This document shows, one piece after another, positions 25,370 to 34,129 of a stretch of 64,000 nucleotides of DNA. The DNA lies in assembly GCF_014204495.1 (NCBI RefSeq), contig NZ_JACHLN010000003.1:930001-994000 (forward strand), read 5' to 3'. The DNA comes from Sphingomonas kyeonggiensis (GTDB lineage Bacteria > Pseudomonadota > Alphaproteobacteria > Sphingomonadales > Sphingomonadaceae). Under the pieces are notes generated by a model. That model searched no databases and had not been told where the DNA came from. It saw nothing but the letters and a program-made list of their open reading frames with translations. Each line of letters begins with the position of its first letter. Position 1 is the first letter of the stretch. Both the position numbers and the translations under genes were made by a program.

Positions 25370-25382
25370 CCCACCCTCTTCC

Positions 25383-25465
25383 CGTCATCCCCGCGAAGGC
25401 GGGGATCCAGGGTAACAGAGCGATTCCCTTTGCGACTCTGGATCCCCGCCTTCGCGGGGATGACG
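25383..25465. repeat. Dispersed REP-like inverted repeat pair (CCCCGCGAAGGCGGGG type)
   Basis: CGTCATCCCCGCGAAGGCGG and its near-exact inverse flank a spacer with CCCTTTGCGACTCTGGATCC. It sits 13 bases after the RTX gene stop and may act as a bidirectional transcription barrier between the convergent RTX and acyltransferase genes. Confidence 0.8.
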
Positions 25466-25485
25466 AAATAGAGGGAAAGAGAAAC

Positions 25486-26655
25486 TCAAGGCGCCGCCAG
25501 TTCCTCCGGCACGGTCTGCCGCGCGCGGCCGGCGCTGCCCGTCACGCGCCGGATCACCGCCTTGCCCAGCCGCTGCCCCGGCAACTCGACCAGCTTGTAC
25601 GTGACGAATGCCAGCGCATAGGTCAGCGGCACCACCACTGCCCCGGTCAGCACGAAGCGCCCAAGCGCCCCCAGCCCGGTGCCGAAATGCCCGATCACTG
25701 CGCCTGCGACCGGCTGCAGGATCAGCAAATGGATCAGATAGGTGCCGTAGCTGAGCTCGCCCAGCCAGTGGAACGGCTTGTTGCCGAGCAAGCGCGCCAC
25801 CCCGTCGATCGCGCCCAGACTGCGCAGATGGACCAGCGCGAAGAAGCCGAGCACCACGCCCTCGCGCACGACGAAGTGCAGCACATCCTGCTCGCCGCCG
25901 ATCGGAATCGCCGCAAGCAGCACCGCCGCGACCAGATGCACCCAGATCCGCTTGCCGGACCCCGGGTCGGCGGCGATCAGCATGCCGCACAGGAAAAGGT
26001 GCAGCTTGAGCGGCAGGAAGCTCGGCATCGGCCAGTCGAGCCCCGCGGCTCCCGCCGCCAGTGCCAGCCCCACGCCAATGCCCGCCGCGATCAGCGCCGC
26101 CGGCACCCAGCCTGTCCGCCGCGCCAGCAGCACCAGGAACGGGAAGGCCGCGTAGAATTGCATCTCGAGCCCCAGGCTCCAGTCAGGCAGCGGGGTGCGG
26201 AAGGCGTAATCGGGCAACAGCCCGAACACGAAGCTCAGATGCGCCGCGACATTGGCCAGGCTGGCGTCGGTATAGCGCTCGGCCGGCTGGAGGCCCTGGC
26301 CGAGGAAGCTGTCGATCGCCACCCGGCTCTCATAGATGGCCGGCCCGGCGATCAGCGCCGCCGCCAGCGTCACATAGAAGAGCGGCGCCAGCCGGAAGAA
26401 GCGCCGCGCCCAGAAGCTCGCCCAGGTGCCGGGCGCGTTCCAGTCCTCGCTGCCGCTGCGCAGCTGATACTGGAACACCATCAGGAAGCCCGAGAGCAGG
26501 ATGAACAGGTCCACGCCCAGATCGGGCTTGCTCAGCAGCGGCAGCCGGAAGCCGGTGAGGATCATCATGTGCCCGATCAGCACCCACAGCGCCGCCAGCC
26601 CGCGCAACCCGTCAAGGCATTCGACCCGGCGAATACCGCCTTGTTCCAGGCCCAT
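25486..26655 (-). CDS. Acyltransferase family 3 (O-acetyltransferase) membrane protein
   Basis: 389 residues with about ten TM segments and the Acyltransferase_3 start motif VECLDGLRGLAALWVLIGH (the conserved His at the end of TM1) followed by FWARRFFRLAPLFY, the R-x10 type motif. Related to OafA/ExoZ inner-membrane enzymes that move acetyl groups to glycans in the periplasm. In this locus it should O-acetylate the EPS or its lipid-linked unit. It diverges from the GT4 gene at 26854, and the EPS dyad at 26777 lies between. Confidence 0.85.
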   Translation of the reverse strand: MGLEQGGIRRVECLDGLRGLAALWVLIGHMMILTGFRLPLLSKPDLGVDLFILLSGFLMVFQYQLRSGSEDWNAPGTWASFWARRFFRLAPLFYVTLAAALIAGPAIYESRVAIDSFLGQGLQPAERYTDASLANVAAHLSFVFGLLPDYAFRTPLPDWSLGLEMQFYAAFPFLVLLARRTGWVPAALIAAGIGVGLALAAGAAGLDWPMPSFLPLKLHLFLCGMLIAADPGSGKRIWVHLVAAVLLAAIPIGGEQDVLHFVVREGVVLGFFALVHLRSLGAIDGVARLLGNKPFHWLGELSYGTYLIHLLILQPVAGAVIGHFGTGLGALGRFVLTGAVVVPLTYALAFVTYKLVELPGQRLGKAVIRRVTGSAGRARQTVPEELAAP

Positions 26656-26776
26656 CGCGCACCTTTCGTGTCGTTCGTCGAAGCCCGCTGATGACCCGCA
26701 TGGCGGGCCAAGACCACCTCGCGGCGCCCTCTATTCGGCCAGTTGCCCCGCCCGGGCGGCAGGGCGGTACGCAGCG

Positions 26777-26791
26777 TGGTGCAATGCAGCA
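26777..26791. promoter_or_regulatory. EPS-locus dyad between acyltransferase and GT4 genes
   Basis: TGGTGCAATGCAGCA, 11 of 15 matches to TGTTGCGACGCAACA with both GC-rich half-site cores kept. It lies about 65 bp upstream of the GT4-Wza-acetyltransferase operon and about 120 bp upstream of the acyltransferase gene. Confidence 0.35.
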
Positions 26792-26853
26792 AATCGCCGT
26801 GGTACGCCTTGTCGCAAGGGGGCCGTATTTCGCGCGAAAGCGAGCGAGGGACG

Positions 26854-28047
26854 ATGCCGAACAACAAGCGAATAGTATTCGCGATCAATTCACTCGCCGG
26901 CGGTGGTGCCGAGCGCGTGCTCACGACTTTGCTCGGTGGCTCCGCACCGTGGCGCAACCGTTACGATATTCACCTGGCACTGCTCGACGATGAGGAGCGT
27001 GCTTATCAGGTGCCCGATTGGGTGCAGGTGCATCAGCTCGATGCCGGGCATAAATTGCTGCCCAGCCTCACCCAGCTGCGCGGGCTGCTCGGCCGGCTCC
27101 AGCCCGATGCGACGCTCAGCTTCCTCACCCGCGCCAATGTCGCCAATGCCTGGGCGATGGCCGGGCGCGGCAAGCCCTGGCTGATCAGCGAGCGGGTCAA
27201 CACCAGCGCCCATCTCGGCAGCAATGTCTCGGCCCATGCCGCCCGGGCGATGGTCCGCTTCGCCTATCCCCGCGCCGCCCATGTCATCGCGGTATCGGAA
27301 GGGGTGGTCGACGATCTCGCCGACAATTTCGGCGTCCGGCGCGCCCGTATGTCGGCGATCGCCAACCCGGTGGATCATGACGCGATCGTCCGACTCGCCG
27401 CCGAGGAACCGGCCTTTGTCCCCGCCGGTCCCTATATCGTCGCCGCCGGCCGGCTGGTGCCCAACAAGAATTTCGCCCTGCTGCTGCGCGCCTATGCCAG
27501 GGCCGACCTCTCGGAACGGCTGTTGATCCTCGGCGAAGGGCCGGAGCGCACCGCGCTTGCCACGCTCGCCGCCTCGCTGGGCATCGCCGACCGGATCGAC
27601 ATGCCCGGCTTCATCGCCAATCCCTATGCGCTGCTCGCCCGCGCCCGCGCCTATGCGATGCCGTCCAATGCCGAGGGTTTCCCCAATGGCCTGGTCGAGG
27701 CGATGGCCTGCGGCGTGCCGGTGGTCGCCACCAACTGCGCCTCCGGCCCGTCCGAGATTCTGGCGCGCAGCCCCCGGCATGCGATCAATGCCGGGATCGA
27801 TGTCGAGGCCGGGGCATTGGTTCCCACCGATGACGTCAACGCCTTTGCCGCGGCCCTGCGCCGGGTGCTGTCCGAGCCGCGCCGCACTGCCTGTGGCGCT
27901 GCCGCCCGTGCACGCTCGCTCGACTATGGCGTCGAACGGGCCGCGACCAACTACTGGGACCGGATCGAGGCCGCGCTCGCCGCGCCGCCCGCCCCGGCGC
28001 CCAGCCTCAACGACAATGTACGTCTGCGTCAGGGAGTAACCTCATGA
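26854..28047 (+). CDS. GT4-family glycosyltransferase
   Basis: 397 residues from ATG 26854 (GAGCGAGGG upstream); longer frames into the leader are rejected. Typical start MPNNKRIVFAINSLAGGGAERVL, as in WaaG/PimB-like GT4 enzymes. The donor-binding half has AAGRLVPNKNFALLLRAYA, LLILGEGPERTAL and the E-x7-E motif SNAEGFPNGLVEAMACGVPVV. Its stop overlaps the ATG of the Wza-like gene (ATGA). It should extend the lipid-linked EPS unit. Confidence 0.87.
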   Translation: MPNNKRIVFAINSLAGGGAERVLTTLLGGSAPWRNRYDIHLALLDDEERAYQVPDWVQVHQLDAGHKLLPSLTQLRGLLGRLQPDATLSFLTRANVANAWAMAGRGKPWLISERVNTSAHLGSNVSAHAARAMVRFAYPRAAHVIAVSEGVVDDLADNFGVRRARMSAIANPVDHDAIVRLAAEEPAFVPAGPYIVAAGRLVPNKNFALLLRAYARADLSERLLILGEGPERTALATLAASLGIADRIDMPGFIANPYALLARARAYAMPSNAEGFPNGLVEAMACGVPVVATNCASGPSEILARSPRHAINAGIDVEAGALVPTDDVNAFAAALRRVLSEPRRTACGAAARARSLDYGVERAATNYWDRIEAALAAPPAPAPSLNDNVRLRQGVTS

Positions 28048-28607
28048 AGTGGCACATGCAGATCGCGCTGGCGGGGGCGCTTGCGATGCTCGCCGGCTGC
28101 GCCGGCCAGGCCCCGCTTGCCGGCACGGGCGCACCGCCGCCGGCCGCCGCCGCCTTCACCCTTTCGCCCGGCGACAAGGTGAAGGTCGCCACCTACGGCG
28201 AAGTCGCGCTCAGCGGCGATTTCGAAGTGACCCCGGCCGGCACCATCGCCTTCCCGCTGATCGGCGAGGTCAAGGCGGCCGGACTCGAGCCCGACCAGCT
28301 CTCCAAGGCGATCGAGACCCAGCTGCGCGAAGGCTATCTGCTCCAGCCCAAGGTCTCGGTACAGGTCGCCAGCTTCCGCCCGGTCTATATCCTGGGCGAG
28401 GTCAACAAGCCGGGCGAATATCCCTATACCCAGGGCCTCACCATCCGCGGCGCCGTCGCCAAGGCCGACGGCTTCACCTACCGGGCGAACGAGAAGCGCG
28501 TCTTCCTCAAGCGCGCCGGCGAGCCCGGCGAGCGCGCCTATCCGCTTAGCGCCGATTTCGCCGTGCTGCCCGGTGACACGATCCGCTTCGGGGAGCGCTA
28601 TTTCTGA
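28044..28607 (+). CDS. Short Wza-like polysaccharide export lipoprotein
   Basis: 187 residues. Lipobox AMLAGC near residues 14-19, then the Poly_export domain (FTLSPGDKVKVATYGE ... GTIAFPLIGEVKAAG) and a SLBB domain (VYILGEVNKPGEYPY ... RGAVAKADGFT). It ends right after SLBB and lacks the C-terminal amphipathic helix that lets E. coli Wza (about 380 aa) span the outer membrane. It therefore needs another outer-membrane channel; the beta-barrel at 34130 is the obvious candidate. Overlaps both neighbours by 1-4 bases in the GT4-Wza-acetyltransferase operon. Confidence 0.88.
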   Translation: MKWHMQIALAGALAMLAGCAGQAPLAGTGAPPPAAAAFTLSPGDKVKVATYGEVALSGDFEVTPAGTIAFPLIGEVKAAGLEPDQLSKAIETQLREGYLLQPKVSVQVASFRPVYILGEVNKPGEYPYTQGLTIRGAVAKADGFTYRANEKRVFLKRAGEPGERAYPLSADFAVLPGDTIRFGERYF

Positions 28608-29344
28608 TGGACATGGCCACGACAGGCTTCGCGCCCGATCCGGCGCTCGCTGAACCCTTGCCCGAAACCGGCAAGCCCCATCTGCGCGGCTGCCCGGTCA
28701 GCTTCGCCAAATTGAAGGCGCTGCTCGCCGCCGACCTGTACCGCTATGCGGGCCGGGTCAGCACGGGCGCATTCCTCAAGCACTATGCCTTCACGCCAGG
28801 CTATAAATACACGGTGCTGATGCGCACCGCCGGCTGGCTCAAGCTCAAGCCGGCCAAGGCGTTCGGCTTCTATCCGCTCGCCAAATGGCTGCTGCTGCGC
28901 GCCCGCTACAAATATGGCTTCGCCATCCCCGAATATATGGAGATCGGCCCGGGCCTGTTCCTCAACCGGTTCGGCGGTTTCTATTTCCATGGCGACACGG
29001 TGCTGGGCAGCAACGTCAACATCACGCACGGCGTAGTGCTCGGCTTCATGAACCGCGGCGCCAAGCGCGGCGCGCCGGTGATCGGCGACCGCACCTTCCT
29101 GGGCTCGGGGGCCAAGGTGATCGGCGGAATCCAGGTCGGCGCGGAAGCGGCGATCGGCGCCAATGCGGTGGTGACCAAGGACGTGCCGGATCGCGGCGTC
29201 GTCGGCGGCATCCCCGCCAAATTGCTCTCGGACCAGGGCTCGGACGGTTACATCAACCGCCTGGCCCCGCCCGAATTGCTCGCCGCCTGCGAAGGCGCGC
29301 TGCACGGCTGGGTTCAGGATCAGCCGAAGACGAAGTCGTTCTGA
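28607..29344 (+). CDS. Serine-acetyltransferase-like hexapeptide acyltransferase
   Basis: 245 residues. The C-terminal half is a left-handed beta-helix (GDTVLGSNVNITHGVVLGF, VIGDRTFLGSGAKVIGG, GAEAAIGANAVVTKDV) with the SAT/CysE-type catalytic His in NITHGV and a GIPAKLL ending. The N-terminal part lacks the long CysE helical domain. Such proteins in EPS clusters are usually acetyl-CoA-dependent sugar O- or N-acetyltransferases rather than cysteine-biosynthesis enzymes. The start overlaps the Wza-like stop (TGATG) and the 3' end overlaps the convergent giant RTX gene by 25 bases. Confidence 0.85.
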   Translation: MDMATTGFAPDPALAEPLPETGKPHLRGCPVSFAKLKALLAADLYRYAGRVSTGAFLKHYAFTPGYKYTVLMRTAGWLKLKPAKAFGFYPLAKWLLLRARYKYGFAIPEYMEIGPGLFLNRFGGFYFHGDTVLGSNVNITHGVVLGFMNRGAKRGAPVIGDRTFLGSGAKVIGGIQVGAEAAIGANAVVTKDVPDRGVVGGIPAKLLSDQGSDGYINRLAPPELLAACEGALHGWVQDQPKTKSF

Positions 29345-32300
29345 TCCAGTGACGTGACGCCGCGCACCAGGATGGTGTCGGTGCCGCCGAGCTGGATCGT
29401 CACCCCGGCGCTGCTGGTGGTGAAGCGCAGCGCCTCATAGGCGATGTCGAAGGCGCTGAGGTCGATCCGGTCGGCCTCGGCGCCGCCACGGGTGAAGTCG
29501 GTGATCTCGTCCTGGCCCGAACCGCGCGCGAAGACGAAGCGGTCGCTTCCGCCCCCACCGGTCAGCTTGTCGTTGCCGCCCTTGGCGCCGACCGCCATGG
29601 TGATCGCGTCGCCGTACAGCACATCACTGCCGAGCCCGCCGATCAGCGTATCCGCCCCGCCGATCCCGGTCGCAGTCATGCTCATCCCGTCGCCGACCAG
29701 CACGTCATCGCCGTCCCCGCCATCAAGCGTATCCTTCGCCGCCAGCGAGGACACCCATTCGCTGTCGCCGACCAGCAGGTCGTTGCCCGCACCGCCATAG
29801 AGCCGGTCGGTCTGCTGGCCGCCGTACAGTGTGTCGGCCCCGTCCTCACCGTAGAGCAGGTCCTCATTCTTGCCGCCGTCCAGCCGGTCGGCGCCGAGCC
29901 CGCCCCAGAGCGTATCATTGCCGTCATCGCCCGACAGCGTGTCGGCGCCATCGCCGCCGGTCAGTACATTGGCCCCGGTGCTGCCGAGCAGCGTATCGTC
30001 AAAGGCCGAGCCTTGCGCGTTCTCGATGCTGGTCAGCTTGTCACCGGTAGCATCGCCGCCGCTCGCGGCCTGGGTGCGCAGATTGACCAGCACGCCGCCG
30101 AGCGAGCCGGCATATTCGACGGTGTCCGCGCCTGCTCCGCCATCAAGCACATCGCCGCCCGAGCCGCCGCGCAGCACATCGGCGCCGTCACCGCCCGAGA
30201 GCCGATCCTCGCCCCCGCCACCGACCAGGAAATTGTCGAGGGCATTGCCGGTCAGCGTCGCGCCGACCGTGCCGGTATAGACCAGCTCCTCGAGATTGGC
30301 GCCGAGCGTATAGCTGCTCGCGGCAGTGCGGACCCGGTCGCGCCCCTCGCCCGCCGCCTCGATCACCTGATCGCCGGCCTCATAGACGATGTAGAGGTCG
30401 TTGCCGGTGCCACCACGCAGCACGTCGTTACCGGCGCCGCCGTCGAGCTGGTCGTCGCCCGCGCCGCCGATCAGCACATCGTCGCCGCCGCGCCCATAGA
30501 GCATGTCGCCGGCCAGCGAATCGTCACTGCCCGTGATGCTATCGGCATAGTTTGAACCGATCACGGTCTCGATGCTCACCAGCCGGTCGCCCTCGGCCTC
30601 GCCACCATGATTGATATTGGTGGCCAGGTTCACGGTGATCGCGGTCGACTTGGTATAGTCGACCTGGTCACGTCCGGCCCCGCCATCGAGCAGGTCCGCA
30701 CCCGCGCCGCCGACCAGCTTGTCGTCGCCGTCGAGCCCGTAAAGCACATCGTCGAGCGCCTTGCCGTAGATGCTGTTGCCGAGCGCATTTCCGGTGCCGG
30801 TGAAACTGCCGCTGCCGGTATAGCTCAGATCCTCGACGCCATCGGCCAGCGCCAGCGCGGACAGGCTGGTGCGCACGATGTCGGTTCCGCCCTCGGCCGC
30901 CTCGATGATCTGGTCACCGGCATTATCGACAACATAGCTGTCGTCGCCCCCGCCGCCGATCATCACGTCCGCGCCTGCGCCGCCATCGATCGTGTCATTG
31001 CCGCCGCCGCCGTCGAGCCGGTTGGCGTTGGCGTCGCCGGTCAGCGTATCGGCAAGGCCGCTGCCGACCACTGCCTCGATCCCCGAGATGCTGTCGCCCT
31101 GCGCATCGCCGCCCGACACGGCACCCGTCGCCAGGTTGACCTTCACCGCCGCGGCGCTGCCCGCATAGACCAGCGTATCGAACCCGCCCGCCCCATCGAT
31201 CCGGTCGCCGCCTGCACCGCCGACCAGGATCTGGTCGCCGCCATCGCCGATCAGCGTGTCGGCGAAACTGGTGCCGATGAAGCGCTCGACCCCGTCGAAG
31301 TGATCGCCCTCGGCATCGCCGCCGGTGCTGATGCCGGTCTGCAGGTTGATCGAGATCGCGCTCGCATTGGCGCTGAAGTCGACCGTGTCCACGCCATCGC
31401 CGCCGATCAGCGTGTCCGCGCCGGCGCCGCCCTGGAGCAGATCGTCACCGCCCCGCCCTTCGAGACGATCCGCACCCGCACCGCCGTAGAGCGCCTCGCC
31501 GCCGCCCGTCCCCGCCAGCGCATCGTCAAAGCCCGAGCCGATCACCGACTCGATGCTCACCAGCCGATCGCCATCCGCCTGCACCGCCAGCGCGAGATCG
31601 ACCCGCACCGCTATGGCCGAGTCCGCATAATCCGCCGTATCGAACCCGTCGCGCCCGTCGAGCAGGTCCGCGCCCGCGCCGCCAGCCAGACGATTGGCGC
31701 CGGCATCGCCGTAGAGCATATCGGCGAAGGCCGTGCCGATCAGGTCCTCGATCGCCACCAGGGTCACGCCACCCGAAGCGGTGCCCGCGGCAAGGTCCGC
31801 CGTCACGCCGCTCGCGCCGCTCGCAAAGTCCGCCGCGTCGGTTCCGGCCCCGCCGTCGAGCCGATCCGCGCCGCCATTGCCGACCACCCGGTCATTGCCG
31901 GCACCGCCCGACAGCGCATTGGCCGTGCCATCCCCGGCCAGCACGTCGCCAAAGCCCGAGCCGGCCAGATTCTCGATCCCCGAAAGCACATCGCCCTGCG
32001 CGTCGCCGCCGCTGCCGGTGCCGCCCAGCGTCACGGTCACCGCCGCGCCGCTGGTCGAATAATCGGCGGTATCGATGCCCCCGCCGCCGGTCAGCCGATC
32101 CGCACCCGCACCGCCGACCAGCACATTGTCGAACGCATCGCCGCTCAGCACATCGTCGAACCCCGAGCCGACCAGCCGCTCGATCCCCGACAGCACGTCT
32201 CCCTGCGCATCCCCGCCGCTGCCGGTGCCCGCGACCAGATCGACCGTCACCGCCGCGCCGCTGCCCGAATAGTCCGCGCTGTCGAACCCCGTGCCGCCGA

Positions 32301-34116
32301 TCAGCGCGTCACCTCCCGCTCCGCCAACCAGCAGATCGTCACCGCCGCGCCCGTCGATCCGGTCATTGCCCGCGCCGCCGCCGAACCAGTCGGCGCCGTC
32401 GGTGCCGGACAGCGTATCGGCAAAGGCGGAGCCTTCCACCGCCTCGATCCCGATCAGCCGGTCGCCCGCCGCCTCGCCGCCGCTCGCCGCGCCATTGGCG
32501 AGGTCGACCGTCACGCCCGCGGCGCTGCTGCCATAATCCACCCGGTCGATCCCGGCGCCGCCATCGAGCAGGTCCGCGCCCGCGCCGCCATCGAGCAGAT
32601 CGTCGCCCGCGCCGCCCGAAAGCCTGTCGTCGCCATTGCCTCCGAACAGCCGGTTCGCCCCCGCATCGCCGGCAAGCACATCGGCAAGGGCCGATCCCTC
32701 GACATCCTCGAACCCGTCGAACAGGTCTCCCGCCGCATCGCCGCCGGCGGCCGTCAGCCGCGCCAGATCGACCTGCACCCCGGCGGCGCTACCCGCATAG
32801 CTGAGCAGGTCGCGCCCCGCGCCGCCGACCAATATGTCCGCCCCCGCACCGCCGCTCAGCACATCGTCGCCGGCATTGCCGAGAAGCATGTCGTCGCCCG
32901 CGCCACCGAGCAGCGCGTCCGCGCCCGCCGTGCCACCGATCCTGTCGTCACCCGCGGTACCCGCGGCCACCACTGCCTGCTGCCCGTTCAGGGTCAGCAC
33001 CGAGCCGGTGCCCTTTTTCGAGACCACCGTGCCCGTCCCGGTGGCGAGCGCATAGTCGTTCACCGTCAGCGCGCCGTTCTTCTCGGCCAGGTTGAACAGG
33101 GTCGGCGAACCGGGATCGGAGAAGAACGCCCCGTCGATCGTCGCGCTCGCGCCTTCGGCCAGCCAGATATGCTCGCGATTGCCGCCGGGCGTGGAGGCTC
33201 CCGCGTCGAGGCTGACGATGTTGCTGAGCACCGCCCCGTCGCCCCACAGCCTTATGTTACGGCCATTGCCCGAGACGATCGCGCCATCGACCACGATGTT
33301 GTCGCTCTTCAGGTCGAGCCCGCCATCGCTGTTGCCGGTGGCGATCACGTCGCGCAGCGTGATGTTGTAGGTGCCGCGCTCGGTCGCGAAGCCGTCGCCG
33401 TTTCGGTAATCGTTCACCGTGTCGAGCGCGTTGCGCATCGCGACATGGTCGATCACCACGTCATGCGCGGTGCCGTCGATATGCACGCCGATCGCGAAAT
33501 TGTCGCCGTCCTGCAGCTGGCTGTCGCCGCGCACATCCTCGATCAGCACGTTGCTGCTGTTGTACTGGACGCGGATCACGCCCTTGGAATAGCCGTCCAC
33601 CGCGACATCGCGGATCGTCAGCCCGGTGATGCTCGCCCCGGCATTGGCGCCCGAGGCGATATTGTCGAAGAAGCGCATCACATTGCGCGCCTCGACATGC
33701 TCGATCACCAGGTTGCTGAGGTCGCCGCCCACCCGGAAGCCCGTGCCGACATTCTCGAAGGCGATGTCGCTGAACTTCAGATTGTTCGCCCCGCCGAGCA
33801 GCCGGAACACTTCCTCGCCATCCGCGCCGGCCGGATCGAACGGATCGGCCCGCGTCCCGACGATGGTCGCCGCCATCGCATTGCCGGCGCTGTCGACGCC
33901 CCGGATCGTCACCGGCGCGCTCGCCGAGCCGCCCGCCACGATCGCCAATGCCTCGCTCGGCGCCGTATAGGCACCCTGGTCGGCCAGCATCAGCACCTGC
34001 CCGCCCGGCCCGGCCGCGGCGATCAGCTTCGGCAGGTCCTTCAGCGTCGCGGCGTTGGCAGCGCTCGATCCGTCGCCCGAACCGCTTCCGGTCGGCGAGA
34101 TATACAGCGTCGGCAT
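29320..34116 (-). CDS. Giant secreted RTX protein with parallel beta-helix, 1598 aa
   Basis: N-terminal beta-helix about 1-385 (SLYISP-type start TLYISPTGSG, GVHIDGTAHDV at 210-220, RNGDGFATERG at 238-248, NSDGGLDLKS at 262-271, NGRNIRLWG), paralogous to the 728-aa protein. Residues about 390-1480 contain RTX nonapeptides interleaved with ten imperfect units of the form (A/V)DY-x3-S-x3-V-x-V-x-L ... GGDAxGD-x-L-x-x-IE-x-x-x-GS-x-x-D-x-L. The end is serralysin-like (FVFARGSGQDEITDF, IDLSAFDIAYE) and closes in NDFVFG, identical to the other RTX protein. It lacks a signal peptide. Last gene of the minus operon from 38161, so it is made with two glycosyltransferases and the beta-barrel; calcium-dependent folding outside the cell is expected. 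Enzymatic activity unproven. Confidence 0.87.
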   Translation of the reverse strand: MPTLYISPTGSGSGDGSSAANAATLKDLPKLIAAAGPGGQVLMLADQGAYTAPSEALAIVAGGSASAPVTIRGVDSAGNAMAATIVGTRADPFDPAGADGEEVFRLLGGANNLKFSDIAFENVGTGFRVGGDLSNLVIEHVEARNVMRFFDNIASGANAGASITGLTIRDVAVDGYSKGVIRVQYNSSNVLIEDVRGDSQLQDGDNFAIGVHIDGTAHDVVIDHVAMRNALDTVNDYRNGDGFATERGTYNITLRDVIATGNSDGGLDLKSDNIVVDGAIVSGNGRNIRLWGDGAVLSNIVSLDAGASTPGGNREHIWLAEGASATIDGAFFSDPGSPTLFNLAEKNGALTVNDYALATGTGTVVSKKGTGSVLTLNGQQAVVAAGTAGDDRIGGTAGADALLGGAGDDMLLGNAGDDVLSGGAGADILVGGAGRDLLSYAGSAAGVQVDLARLTAAGGDAAGDLFDGFEDVEGSALADVLAGDAGANRLFGGNGDDRLSGGAGDDLLDGGAGADLLDGGAGIDRVDYGSSAAGVTVDLANGAASGGEAAGDRLIGIEAVEGSAFADTLSGTDGADWFGGGAGNDRIDGRGGDDLLVGGAGGDALIGGTGFDSADYSGSGAAVTVDLVAGTGSGGDAQGDVLSGIERLVGSGFDDVLSGDAFDNVLVGGAGADRLTGGGGIDTADYSTSGAAVTVTLGGTGSGGDAQGDVLSGIENLAGSGFGDVLAGDGTANALSGGAGNDRVVGNGGADRLDGGAGTDAADFASGASGVTADLAAGTASGGVTLVAIEDLIGTAFADMLYGDAGANRLAGGAGADLLDGRDGFDTADYADSAIAVRVDLALAVQADGDRLVSIESVIGSGFDDALAGTGGGEALYGGAGADRLEGRGGDDLLQGGAGADTLIGGDGVDTVDFSANASAISINLQTGISTGGDAEGDHFDGVERFIGTSFADTLIGDGGDQILVGGAGGDRIDGAGGFDTLVYAGSAAAVKVNLATGAVSGGDAQGDSISGIEAVVGSGLADTLTGDANANRLDGGGGNDTIDGGAGADVMIGGGGDDSYVVDNAGDQIIEAAEGGTDIVRTSLSALALADGVEDLSYTGSGSFTGTGNALGNSIYGKALDDVLYGLDGDDKLVGGAGADLLDGGAGRDQVDYTKSTAITVNLATNINHGGEAEGDRLVSIETVIGSNYADSITGSDDSLAGDMLYGRGGDDVLIGGAGDDQLDGGAGNDVLRGGTGNDLYIVYEAGDQVIEAAGEGRDRVRTAASSYTLGANLEELVYTGTVGATLTGNALDNFLVGGGGEDRLSGGDGADVLRGGSGGDVLDGGAGADTVEYAGSLGGVLVNLRTQAASGGDATGDKLTSIENAQGSAFDDTLLGSTGANVLTGGDGADTLSGDDGNDTLWGGLGADRLDGGKNEDLLYGEDGADTLYGGQQTDRLYGGAGNDLLVGDSEWVSSLAAKDTLDGGDGDDVLVGDGMSMTATGIGGADTLIGGLGSDVLYGDAITMAVGAKGGNDKLTGGGGSDRFVFARGSGQDEITDFTRGGAEADRIDLSAFDIAYEALRFTTSSAGVTIQLGGTDTILVRGVTSLDQNDFVFG

Positions 34117-34129
34117 GGCAGGAGTTTCC

